Below are positions 46,742-55,143 of a stretch of 64,000 nucleotides of DNA, in pieces. The stretch spans positions 62,001-126,000 of the forward strand of contig NZ_QEYD01000010.1 in NCBI RefSeq assembly GCF_003122215.1, read 5' to 3'. The position numbers and the translations under genes were made by a program. The stretch comes from Pararhodobacter marinus. Lineage in GTDB: Bacteria; Pseudomonadota; Alphaproteobacteria; Rhodobacterales; Rhodobacteraceae. The notes under the pieces are model-generated. The model was not told where the DNA came from. It was given only the letters and a program-made list of their open reading frames with translations, and ran no database searches. Position 1 is the first letter of the stretch. The number at the start of each line of letters is the position of its first letter.

Positions 46742-48261
46742 TCAGACTACGGTTCTCAGGCCTTGCGCGGCCTGCGTGCCCTGCAGGGGCGGGTGGGTGA
46801 CGATGCTGCGCAGATCGACAGTGCTGCGCGTCAGGGCTTTGCTGTCGGGTCGTGGGCGGGCGGTTTGCGGGTCCTGCGCCAGGAAGGTCTCGATACTGCG
46901 TGCGGCGGCCAGGAGCCCGGCATCGCCCCGCACCGGCCCCAGCAATTGCAGGCCGAAGGGCATCCCCGCCCCGTCGCGCCCGCTGGGCAGCGTGATCGCG
47001 GGCCCGCCGCCGAGAGAGCCGCGATAGGTCAGAGCCAGCCACCGGTAATAGATGTCCATCTCCTGCCCGTCGATGCGTCGGGCATAAGGCTCTGTCCACG
47101 CGAAGGGCGACACCGGCGATGTCGGCAAAACGATCGCATCCAGCCCCGCGATACGGGCGTTGAAAGCCCGCAGGATGCGGGTCTGTTCGGCATGTGCCCA
47201 GGCGCGGTCGGCCAGCGTCAGGGACAGGCCCAGCTCGACATTGCGGTGGATATGCACCCCGAAATCGTCGGGCGCTTCGCGGATCGCCTCGGCAAAGCCG
47301 GCAACGAAGCTTTCCGCGCGCAGGATGTCGAAAGCGCGGTCCATCGCCCCCAGGTCGAGATCGACCTCGCGGCATTCGGCGACCTGCGGGGCCAGGACCG
47401 CCAGCCGCGCCCGGAAGGTGGCGCGGATGTCCGGATCGACAGGAGCGCCGCCGAAATCCTCGCTGAACCCCAGGCGCAGCGCGGCGAGCGGTTTTTCAGG
47501 CAGGACGTCGAAACGGGCGGGGTCCGAGGGCGCCGACAGCGGATCGCCCGCGTCGAATCCCTGGCAGGCCCGCAGCATCAGAAGCACGTCATCCACCTCG
47601 CGGGCCATGGGTCCCAGCACCGAGATCGCCGACCAGCCCAGGGGCCGGTGGGATGGGCGATGACATCGGTCGAGGGGCGAAAGCCGACCACGCCGCAAAG
47701 CGCGGCGGGCAGGCGCAGCGATCCGCCGGTGTCGGATCCGGTACACAGGGGCAGAAGATCTGCCGCCAGCGCCGCCGCCGACCCGCCCGAGGAACCGCCG
47801 GCGGTCAGTCGCGGGTCGAAGGGATTGCCCGTGGCGCCCCAGACCGGGTTGCGGGTATTGCCGCCGGCCCCCAGTTCGGGGACGTTGGTCTTGGCCAGGA
47901 CAATCGCCCCGGCGGCGCGCAACCGCGCGACCATCGGCAGGTCCGTCCGGGGCACGTGACCGCGTGCGCGCGGGCTGCCATGCGTGGTCAGAAGTCCCGC
48001 GGTTTCCTGCAGATCCTTGACCCCGACCGGCAAGCCGTCGAGGATCCCGGCCGGCCGGCCCTCGTGCCAGCGACGCGAGGCCGCGGCCGCTTGAACGACC
48101 GCGCGCTCGCCGTCGAAGGCGGTCAGCGCGTTGATCGCGGGATTCAGGGCCGAGATCCGCGCCATGCAGGCATCGAGGTATTCGCTGGGCGTCAGGCTTC
48201 TGTCGCCAAAGGCGGCGATGACCTGTCGTGCCGACAGTTCGGTAGGATCCCCATAGATCAT
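46742..48261 (-). pseudogene. Amidase, frameshifted
   Basis: An amidase-signature-family gene split into two frames. The first frame from 48261 carries the whole active site: the lysine in PVGVKDLQ, the serines in TAGGSSGGSAAALAA and the SDTGGSLRLPA motif. It continues to VIAHPTG and then loses family likeness, ending at 47578. From that point the next frame continues the family (LGWSAISVLGPMAREVDDVL) to 46742. The switch maps to a four-C tract (47641-47644 on the plus strand). One extra C would give an intact ~506-residue enzyme. It may be a real mutation or a homopolymer sequencing error. Confidence 0.8.
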
Positions 48262-48360
48262 CCGCGTCCTCCCCCGGCCCGCCGGCCTGCTCCATCAGGA
48301 ACCTGCGGTAAGGTTACAGAAAGGAAACGGGGGCGAATAATGAATTCTGGCGCGCGAACC

Positions 48361-49401
48361 TTAACCTGAGGGAATGGTTTGCCGCTGCTCCGCCGCTTGC
48401 GCCAGGCATTTGCGGAAGAGGGTCACGGTGCCGTTCGCCTCGTCGCCTCCCGCGCGCCAGAAGCAACGGACCTCGGACAGCAGGCCCTCGGTGTCGAGCG
48501 GCAGGATGACCAGATCCCCGCGCGCCGCATGCGCCTGGGCCAGGCTCTTGGGGAACAGTCCCAGCGCCTGGGTCTGGCGCAGGATCTCGGTATTCAGCGA
48601 CAGGGCCGAGGAGGCGACGATATTCGTCGGCGACGCCAACCCCTGCCCCGCGAACATCGCATCCACGGCCCGTCTCGCCACCGAGTTCACCTGGGGCATG
48701 ATCCACAAACAGCCGACGGTCCGGGCCCAGGTCATCGCCTCGATCGCTCCCAATTGGTGATCACGCCCGGCGACAACCACCACGGGTTCCTGGAACAGCA
48801 CGCTCTGGTCGATGCCTTCCAGCTCGGTGGGTTGCCAGATCCGCGCGATCAGCAGGTCGATCTGGCCAGCCTCCAGCAGCGGGAAAAGCGAAACGAAATG
48901 CCCTTCGGTGACCACCACATTCGAACGGGGCGCGCTGCGCTTGAACAGGTTGATCGCCCCCGGCAGAAGGATCGGCGCCACCGACGAGACGACGCCGACC
49001 TGCACCGGCCCGGCCGCGCCGCTGGCCATCGCCTCGAGATCGAAAGCCGCCCTGTCGATCTGTCTCAGGACGATGCGGGCATGTTCGGCAAGGCGTTCGC
49101 CGACCGGGGTCAGGAAAAGGCGATTGCGCTCGCGCCGGACGATGGGAGCGCCGACGATGCGCTCCAACTCGTTAAGCTGCTTGGAAACGGCGGGCTGGGT
49201 CACGTTCAACGCCTGCGCCACCCGCGCCACCAGCTTGAACTCCCCCATGCCGGCAATCACCCGCAGGTGCCGGAGACTGATCTGCTTCTGGAAATTGCTG
49301 GTCTGGATAACCGCTCCACCTTCGCTGGCCTGGCAGGGAAGACCAAAAAGCGGTGCGGCGCAATTTGTTTCTGGCCCGGTTTCCGGCGGTGCCGGCTTCA
49401 T
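48361..49401 (-). CDS. LysR-family regulator
   Basis: A 346-residue LysR-type regulator. The helix-turn-helix is KLVARVAQALNVTQPAVSKQ, preceded by about 40 extra residues unlike the family, so the true N terminus is uncertain; no clear ribosome-binding site marks a later start. The effector domain runs to the end. It lies directly upstream of, and on the same strand as, the amidase-TRAP genes, which it may control. Its 5' end overlaps the end of a truncated aminotransferase fragment, so the extension may come from a rearrangement. Confidence 0.85.
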   Translation of the reverse strand: MKPAPPETGPETNCAAPLFGLPCQASEGGAVIQTSNFQKQISLRHLRVIAGMGEFKLVARVAQALNVTQPAVSKQLNELERIVGAPIVRRERNRLFLTPVGERLAEHARIVLRQIDRAAFDLEAMASGAAGPVQVGVVSSVAPILLPGAINLFKRSAPRSNVVVTEGHFVSLFPLLEAGQIDLLIARIWQPTELEGIDQSVLFQEPVVVVAGRDHQLGAIEAMTWARTVGCLWIMPQVNSVARRAVDAMFAGQGLASPTNIVASSALSLNTEILRQTQALGLFPKSLAQAHAARGDLVILPLDTEGLLSEVRCFWRAGGDEANGTVTLFRKCLAQAAEQRQTIPSG

Positions 49402-49895
49402 GATCGGCGGTCTGTCGCCCCGTGGCGCGGCAACAGCGGCGACAGCGACGACATGGCGATGATGTCGCCCGTCGTGCGGATCAGGATGCCCATCTCATAG
49501 GCTTTCAGGAACGCGCTGAAGGCGCGCTTCGTGGGCTCGCCCGCGATCGGCTCCAGCTCGATGGCGCCGATGAGCCCCAGGTTGCGGATGTCGATGACGT
49601 GCTTCGTGCCCTTCAGCGAATGCAGCGCCTCTTCCCAATAGGGCGCGATCTCGGCCGTGCGCTGGAACAGCCCCTCCTCGCGGTAGACCTCCTGCGTCGC
49701 CAGCGCCGCCGCGCAGGCGATGGGCGAGCCGGAATAGGTATAGCCGTGGAACAGCTCGATCATGTGCTCGGGGCCGGTCATGAACGCGTCGTGCACCTCG
49801 GCGGTGGTGAACACCGCCCCCATCGGCACCGTGCCCGAGGTCAGGCCCTTGGCCATGGTCATCATGTCCGGCATCACGCCCGCCGAGCCCGCCAC
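49398..49895 (-). pseudogene. Omega-amino acid:pyruvate aminotransferase, internal fragment
   Basis: About 150 residues of a class III aminotransferase. Family segments are GVMPDMMTMAKGLTSGTVPM (with the PLP lysine), FMTGPEHMIELFHGYTYSGS and CAAALATQEVYREEGLFQ. The normal protein is ~440 residues: the N-terminal half is missing, and after GDIIAMS the sequence changes to unrelated residues, so the C terminus is missing too. The family likeness stops within about ten bases of the next gene's stop. It is a remnant of a deletion or recombination. Confidence 0.8.
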
Positions 49896-49899
49896 CGGC

Positions 49900-50979
49900 T
49901 CACCGCGCCAAGGTCATCACATAGACCTGCGCAACGCCGCTCCGGTCCGAGGTGAACACGACATGCCGACCGTCCGGTGAAACCCGCGGGTGCGGGTGGG
50001 TATGCTGCGGGGCATGAACCTTGACGGGACCGTTGTTGTAGGGAAACGGGTGCGCCCAGTGGGCGCCCTGCGACGAGGCCCGGGGCGCGTGCAGGAAGTC
50101 GGGCTCACCAGCCCCGGCAAGGTCCAACCGGAACAGGCCACGGTCCGGAAAGTTGGTATCGCAGACCAGCCACGAGCCGGTCGCGTCGGGGGCACCGTGC
50201 CAGACCGGGAACCCGGTGACCGGCCGGACGGCGCCGGTCGAGATGTCGATCTCGTTCATCCCGTTCGACCAGTCCACGAACAGGACGCTGCGATGCCCCG
50301 GACGCCAGACCTCGTGGGTGATCCACTGCAAATCGTGCGCGCGGGTAAAAATCCGGCGGGCATTGCCGGCCCGGTCCGTCACCCAGACCCGGTCGGTCAT
50401 CGGCCCCGCAAACAGGATAAGGTCATCGTCGTCGGGACAGAATTGCGGGTGACCGATTGTCGGGGCCTCCAGGAAGGTCTCGGCCGTGCCGCGCAGGGTA
50501 TCCATCAGCCAGAAGCGGCTGACCGAACCGGACTTGACCGGCACCGCCCAGTAGCGTCCGCTTGCTGACAGCGCGGTCGTCCCCATCGCCGCCCCGACCA
50601 TACCCGCTTCCCGCATCTCGGCCGCGCCAAACGAGACAAGCGTTTCGATGTCGCCCGTCCGGGGCGACACCCGCTTCCCTGTTTGGCCGGCGACAAAATA
50701 GATCCACGCGCCATCCCTGGAGGGGATCACGGACCATTCCGCGAGGTCAGGCTCGTCGGTCAGCTGCACCAGCGTACCGGCGTCCTGCAATTCCATCCAG
50801 ATCTGCGGGCTTCCCGTGCGGTGCGAGATCAGCACCAACGCCCGCATGGCGTCATCCCACGCATCGACGAAGAAAAACGGGTGATGGTGGAGAGAGGGGT
50901 GGGTTGTCACCTGCCGAACGACGCCTTGGTCGCTCTCTTCAACAATCCGCCCCTCGGCCGCCATTTCGATCCATGGCAT
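49900..50979 (-). CDS. TolB/oligogalacturonide lyase-like beta-propeller protein
   Basis: A 359-residue protein with repeated propeller blades, including ALVLISHRTGSPQIWMEL and the late RVSPDGRHVVFTSDRSGVAQ. The first quarter holds a histidine-rich segment (THPSLHHHPFFFVDAWDD) resembling the oligogalacturonate lyase family; the catalytic assignment is tentative. No signal peptide, so it is probably cytoplasmic. The start MPWIEMAAEGR is six bases past the TRAP permease stop, hence cotranscribed; a longer upstream frame reads TRAP sequence in the wrong frame. Alternatives are a plain WD40-like PD40 protein. Confidence 0.7.
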   Translation of the reverse strand: MPWIEMAAEGRIVEESDQGVVRQVTTHPSLHHHPFFFVDAWDDAMRALVLISHRTGSPQIWMELQDAGTLVQLTDEPDLAEWSVIPSRDGAWIYFVAGQTGKRVSPRTGDIETLVSFGAAEMREAGMVGAAMGTTALSASGRYWAVPVKSGSVSRFWLMDTLRGTAETFLEAPTIGHPQFCPDDDDLILFAGPMTDRVWVTDRAGNARRIFTRAHDLQWITHEVWRPGHRSVLFVDWSNGMNEIDISTGAVRPVTGFPVWHGAPDATGSWLVCDTNFPDRGLFRLDLAGAGEPDFLHAPRASSQGAHWAHPFPYNNGPVKVHAPQHTHPHPRVSPDGRHVVFTSDRSGVAQVYVMTLAR

Positions 50980-50984
50980 GGGCG

Positions 50985-52880
50985 TCAGTCCGCCAATTTC
51001 GCGGTCAGCGGAGCACGCCGGCGGGCTGCCAGGAACACCGCCAGCGCCATCGCCCAGCCCGTGACGAAGCCGATGGTCCAGGCAAAGGATCCGGCCGGGG
51101 CGATCACCGCCACAAGCCCGGATGCCCCGATCACGGCCCGTGCGGTCCAACCCAGCGAGCGGCCGCACCAGCCCGCGAAGGCAATCGCCCAGAGTGCCGT
51201 CGAGGTCAGCATGGCAAGCGCTCCAAGCAGGATCTCGATTGCCGTGCCCTGCCACAGGACTGCAGGGTCGAAGATGAAGCTGAACGGCACGAAGAAGGCC
51301 ACGAGGCTGAGACCGAAGGCCGACCAGCTGGTCTTCATCACCGGCGCATCGCCCACGGCAGCGGCGGCAAAGGACGCCAGCGCGACCGGCGGCGTCACCA
51401 TCGACAGCACGCAATAGTAGAAGATGAAGAAATGCGCGGCCAACGGGTCGACGCCGATGTTCTGGATCGCCGGGACGAACAGAACAGCGCCGATGATATA
51501 GGCGGCGACCGTCGGCAGCCCCATGCCCATGATGATGCAGCCGACCATGGCCAGCGCCAGCGACAGGAAGATCGACCCTTCGGCCAGCGCCACCAGCGAG
51601 CCCGCGAACTTGAGCGCCAAGTTCGACTGCACGGCAACGGCGATCACCAGCCCGATAGAGGCGATCGGCACGGCGACCTCGGCCGCCTGCCTGGGAGCCT
51701 CGCGCAGCCCGTCGATCAATGCCGACCAGCCGATCCAGGTGTTGCGCCGAAGGAATGGCATCACGAAACAGCTGACCGAGGCGATCACGGCGGAATAGGC
51801 CGCCGAATAGCCCGAGACCAGCGCACCGATCAGGATCAGCGGCGGCAGGAGCAGGTGAAGGCGCGGCAAGATCGGGTCGACGGCGGCGACTTCTTCTGCG
51901 GTCATCGCGCGCACGCCGTCGCGCCGGGCGGTCAGATCGACGACGAGAAGCAGCGCCAGATAAAAGGCGACCGCCGGGATCAGGCCCGCCAGGGCGATGC
52001 GGGCGTAGGGAACGTTCAGCATCTCGGCCATGATGAAGGCGGCGACGCCCATGATCGGCGGCATCAGCTGCCCCCCGGTCGAGGCAATGGCCTCGATCCC
52101 CGCGGCGCGGTGGCTGGGCACGCCGGTTCGCTTCATCAACGGGATGGTCAGCACGCCCGTCGAGACCACGTTGGCCACCGCCGAGCCCGAGATCGAGCCC
52201 ATCAGCGATGACGAGATGACGGCCGCTTTCGCCGTGCCGCCGGTGGCGCGACCGGCGACGCGCACGGCAAGGTCGATGAAAAGCTGCCCGCCACCCGCTG
52301 CCGAATAGAAGGCGCCGAACATGATGAAGTAGAAGATGAAGCTGACCGAGGTCGAGGTGGTGATGCCCAGCACCCCCGCCGTGGTCATGGTCGATATCTC
52401 GATCGCGGCATCAAGGCCGAAGCCCCGGAAAGACAGCCAGCCAGGGAGAAGGTTGCCCCAGAAGGCATAGGCGATGAACACCGCCAGCACGCCGACCAGG
52501 ATCCAGCCGACAGCCCGACGCGCGCCTTCCAGCAACAGCGCGACCAGCACCACACCGGCCCAGATGTCCAGGTCGAAGACCGGCGAGACGTTCTCCATCC
52601 GGGTGGTCAGGCGGTCGAATTCGAGAAGGTAATAGGCGCCGACCCCCAGGGTTGCGACGATCATCGCCGCGTCGATGGCGATGCGCACCGGCCGGGACAG
52701 GCTTTCCGAGGACAGCGGCTGGTAGAGAAACAACAGCAAGAGGGCGAAGACAAGATGCACGGGCCGTTCGAACAGCGGTTGCTGCGGATTGAGCAGGATC
52801 CAGACCTGAAACAGGACGAACCCGACGCCGAGCAGGAACTTCGGGGACAAAACGGACTTATCGGGGGATGCGGCGGTCAT
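50985..52880 (-). CDS. TRAP transporter fused permease, TAXI family (DctQM)
   Basis: A 631-residue fused small and large permease, as in TAXI-type TRAP systems, with about 18-20 membrane helices. Marks are TSVSFIFYFIMFGAFYSAAG, SSLMGSISGSAVANVVSTGV and GMGLPTVAAYIIGAVLFVPA. GGAGGAG lies seven bases before the ATG; an upstream ATG reading non-family sequence was not used. Its receptor gene is upstream, across a hairpin. Confidence 0.93.
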   Translation of the reverse strand: MTAASPDKSVLSPKFLLGVGFVLFQVWILLNPQQPLFERPVHLVFALLLLFLYQPLSSESLSRPVRIAIDAAMIVATLGVGAYYLLEFDRLTTRMENVSPVFDLDIWAGVVLVALLLEGARRAVGWILVGVLAVFIAYAFWGNLLPGWLSFRGFGLDAAIEISTMTTAGVLGITTSTSVSFIFYFIMFGAFYSAAGGGQLFIDLAVRVAGRATGGTAKAAVISSSLMGSISGSAVANVVSTGVLTIPLMKRTGVPSHRAAGIEAIASTGGQLMPPIMGVAAFIMAEMLNVPYARIALAGLIPAVAFYLALLLVVDLTARRDGVRAMTAEEVAAVDPILPRLHLLLPPLILIGALVSGYSAAYSAVIASVSCFVMPFLRRNTWIGWSALIDGLREAPRQAAEVAVPIASIGLVIAVAVQSNLALKFAGSLVALAEGSIFLSLALAMVGCIIMGMGLPTVAAYIIGAVLFVPAIQNIGVDPLAAHFFIFYYCVLSMVTPPVALASFAAAAVGDAPVMKTSWSAFGLSLVAFFVPFSFIFDPAVLWQGTAIEILLGALAMLTSTALWAIAFAGWCGRSLGWTARAVIGASGLVAVIAPAGSFAWTIGFVTGWAMALAVFLAARRRAPLTAKLAD

Positions 52881-52910
52881 GGGGACTCCTCCTCGTATCG
52901 GCTGGGGACA

Positions 52911-52934
52911 GGCCGGCGCGCGCACGCGCCGGCC
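52911..52934 (-). repeat. GC-rich hairpin after the TAXI receptor gene
   Basis: Perfect 10-bp arms (GGCCGGCGCG/CGCGCCGGCC) around a 4-base loop, nine bases after the receptor stop and before the permease gene. Confidence 0.55.
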
Positions 52935-52943
52935 CGGGGGCGC

Positions 52944-53942
52944 TTACATCCAGCCGCGTTCGCGGTAGTAGCGCTCCGCACCCGGGTGCAGCGGGATTCC
53001 GACCTGCGCGGGTTGCCAGGCGGTTTCCGGGTTGAATGCGCGCCAGGCAGCGTGCGCTTCTCCCATGGCGGCGGCGTTCTCGATCAGCGTGCGAGTGATC
53101 TGGTACGCGGCCTCTTCCGACAGCGAGGCATTGGCGATCAGCACGGTTCCGAGATTGGCGCCGGTATTCGCGCTCTCCTGACCGTCGAACCACGGACCAT
53201 AGGTGCCAGCGGTAAGGCCGTTCGCGGTCAGCACGTCCATCGCTTCCTGCGGGATGTCGAGGAACCGCATCCCGGCCGTCAGGGTAACCTCGGTGATGGT
53301 CGGATGGCCGCGGATGATGGTGTCGATATAGATGTCCGCGTCGCCGTTGCGCAGGATGTCGGGGATCTGCGGCGTGTCGACCTGGATCACGTCGCCGCCA
53401 TTGGCCCGGATCTCGTCGACGCTGGTGCCCAGGCCCTGAAGGATCATCTCGGCGGCGGGAACGGCGCTGGACCCGACCGGCTTGATCAGGATGCGCACCG
53501 GCGCATCGGACGCAAGGATCTCGGCCAGATCGGTGGTGCCGCGTTCGTCGAGAAACGCCTGGCGCGCCATCACGCCGACATAGACGTTGTTCAGCCCGCC
53601 AACCAACGCCCGGATCTCCGGCGCCGAGGCGCCCTCGTAGACCGGCGAGCCCTCGAAGGCCCAGACGGCGGTCGCGACGTTCGACAGTGCGATCTCGGCG
53701 CGGCCGTTCTGAACCACCATCGGGTTGGCGACGCCGCCGCCCCGGGCGACGACTTCAACCGTATTGGCGCCGAAGATCGGCTCGATCATCTGCTCGAGCG
53801 TGGCAGCGAACACATACCACGACGTACCTTCGCGCATCGCGCCGATACGGATGTCCTCGGCCGGTGCGGTCGTCGCGGTGACGGCGAGTGCGGTCAACCC
53901 GAAGGCCGCAGCACGCAGGCCGGTCTTGATGACGTTAAGCAT
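52944..53942 (-). CDS. TRAP transporter substrate-binding protein, TAXI family
   Basis: A 332-residue TAXI-family receptor. A signal peptide (LNVIKTGLRAAAFGLTALAV, cleaved near APAED) leads to IRIGAMREGTSWYVFAATLE. Family marks are VEVVARGGGVANPMVVQNGR and AEIALSNVATAVW. The start MLNVIKTG was chosen because the longer frame lacks a signal sequence. It follows the DHDPS-family gene across a hairpin. The ligand is unknown. Confidence 0.9.
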   Translation of the reverse strand: MLNVIKTGLRAAAFGLTALAVTATTAPAEDIRIGAMREGTSWYVFAATLEQMIEPIFGANTVEVVARGGGVANPMVVQNGRAEIALSNVATAVWAFEGSPVYEGASAPEIRALVGGLNNVYVGVMARQAFLDERGTTDLAEILASDAPVRILIKPVGSSAVPAAEMILQGLGTSVDEIRANGGDVIQVDTPQIPDILRNGDADIYIDTIIRGHPTITEVTLTAGMRFLDIPQEAMDVLTANGLTAGTYGPWFDGQESANTGANLGTVLIANASLSEEAAYQITRTLIENAAAMGEAHAAWRAFNPETAWQPAQVGIPLHPGAERYYRERGWM

Positions 53943-53969
53943 GGTCTCTCCTCCCATTGCAATTGGTAT

Positions 53970-53992
53970 GCCCCCGCGCAATGCGCGGGGGC
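53970..53992 (-). repeat. GC-rich hairpin between the DHDPS-family and TAXI receptor genes
   Basis: Perfect 10-bp arms (GCCCCCGCGC/GCGCGGGGGC) around a 3-base loop, seven bases past the DHDPS-family stop. A partial terminator or RNA-processing element is likely, as the same operon continues. Confidence 0.5.
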
Positions 53993-53998
53993 AACGAT

Positions 53999-54949
53999 TC
54001 ACTCGGCGGCCATCAGGTTCTCGACCCGGCCGATCCCGGCGGCGTCGAAGGCAGCGAAGATCTCGGCTTCTGCCGCGGCGCCCAGGTTCTTCAGCGGCTC
54101 GCGGATCGTTGCGTGATCCAGCACGCCGCGCTTCACCAGGCCCAGCTTCAGCGCCACGGTGCCCTCCATGTGCGAACCGCGGTGATAGACCGCGCGGGTC
54201 ACGGGCAGCAGGCGCTCGAAGATGGCGCGGGCGCTGGGGTAATCCTGTGCTTTGCCGGCCTTGATCAGGTCGATCAGCAGTTCCGGCGCGATGTTGCCGT
54301 AGCCGACCAGCAGGCCGTCAACGTCGAACATGGTCGGCAGCAACCATTCATCATGGCACGACAGGATCTGCAGGTCGGGCTGGGCCGCCTTCAGTTGCGG
54401 GATCTCGACATACCAGCGCTTCATGTTGCGCACACCGTTCTTGGTGGCGACGACGCCGGGTTGCGCGGCGATTTCCAGCTGCGTGTCCAGGTCGTAGGTC
54501 GCCTTGGTCGCATCGGGATATTGGAACAGGATTTCCTGCAGGCCCGAAGCCTCCCAGATTGCCTTGTAGCGGTCCTGCGGGGCGCCCTTCTGGAAGCCGA
54601 ACCGCAGCCAGCCGTGGTTCGGGTAGACCAGCGCGCCGGTCGCGCCGGCGTCCTTGCATTTCCGGGCTTCCTCGGCGGCGACCTTGGTGCCCTCACCGGT
54701 GATACCGGCGATGATCGGGATGTTGACCGCGTCGGCATAGGCCCGGATCAGGTCGAGACGCTCGCCCTCGGTGAGGAACGTGCCTTCGCCGGCGTGGCCC
54801 AGAATCACCAGCGAGGTGACATCCTTGAACGAGGCCAGCCACTTGGCGATGCGCACATTGGCGTCGAAATCGATGTCGCCGTTCTTCTTGAACGCGGTGA
54901 CGGGGGCGGGGCTGAGGCCACGGAGGTTCATCGGGGTCATGGGGGTCAT
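53999..54949 (-). CDS. DHDPS/N-acetylneuraminate lyase family aldolase or dehydratase
   Basis: A 316-residue TIM-barrel enzyme of the dihydrodipicolinate synthase superfamily. The Schiff-base Lys170 is in GVVATKNGVRN and Tyr144 in FQYPDATKATYD. The carboxylate loop reads GHAGEG, lacking the double threonine of true DapA, so it is not a lysine-biosynthesis enzyme but a sugar-acid or related keto-acid lyase or dehydratase. The start at 54949 has AGGAAG upstream; further in-frame ATGs at 54970, 54940 and 54931 are possible. It heads a four-gene operon opposite LacI with two operators. Confidence 0.85.
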   Translation of the reverse strand: MTPMTPMNLRGLSPAPVTAFKKNGDIDFDANVRIAKWLASFKDVTSLVILGHAGEGTFLTEGERLDLIRAYADAVNIPIIAGITGEGTKVAAEEARKCKDAGATGALVYPNHGWLRFGFQKGAPQDRYKAIWEASGLQEILFQYPDATKATYDLDTQLEIAAQPGVVATKNGVRNMKRWYVEIPQLKAAQPDLQILSCHDEWLLPTMFDVDGLLVGYGNIAPELLIDLIKAGKAQDYPSARAIFERLLPVTRAVYHRGSHMEGTVALKLGLVKRGVLDHATIREPLKNLGAAAEAEIFAAFDAAGIGRVENLMAAE

Positions 54950-54976
54950 GGGGGTCTTCCTGTCTTGCATGGTTTT

Positions 54977-54990
54977 TGGGAACGTTCCCA
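54977..54990. promoter_or_regulatory. LacI-type operator 1, TGGGAACGTTCCCA
   Basis: A perfect 14-bp palindrome with the central CG typical of LacI/GalR operators, 28 bases upstream of the chosen start of the DHDPS-family gene. It is identical to the second copy at 55045. Confidence 0.85.
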
Positions 54991-55044
54991 TTTGCGGGTG
55001 TGCTTTTTGCTTGCTGCGAACGGACCGGTGTGTGAGAACGATTG

Positions 55045-55058
55045 TGGGAACGTTCCCA
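55045..55058. promoter_or_regulatory. LacI-type operator 2, TGGGAACGTTCCCA
   Basis: The second identical 14-bp palindrome, 68 bp centre to centre from the first and about 86 bases before the LacI start. Two identical sites in the gap between divergent genes suggest cooperative binding or looping and control of both directions. Confidence 0.85.
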
Positions 55059-55143
55059 TTTAGTGTTGGAAGCGGCCGCTCGTCAAGACAAATCATCACC
55101 CCCGTGACCTCGCGCTCAACGCGGGATATGACAGGAAACCACA

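Noticed and set aside
47578-48295. Single 517-residue amidase reading of 46742-48295
   Set aside because: Its first ~215 residues do not resemble amidases; the real N-terminal half is in the next frame from 48261, so the gene is frameshifted.
50980-51414. Extended N terminus for the propeller protein (504 residues)
   Set aside because: The extra 145 residues are the TRAP permease gene read in another frame; the ATG at 50979 gives a family-like start.
53999-54949. DapA (lysine biosynthesis)
   Set aside because: Catalytic Lys and Tyr are present, but the GTTGE-type threonine pair is replaced by GHAGE, and the operon is catabolic with a LacI repressor.
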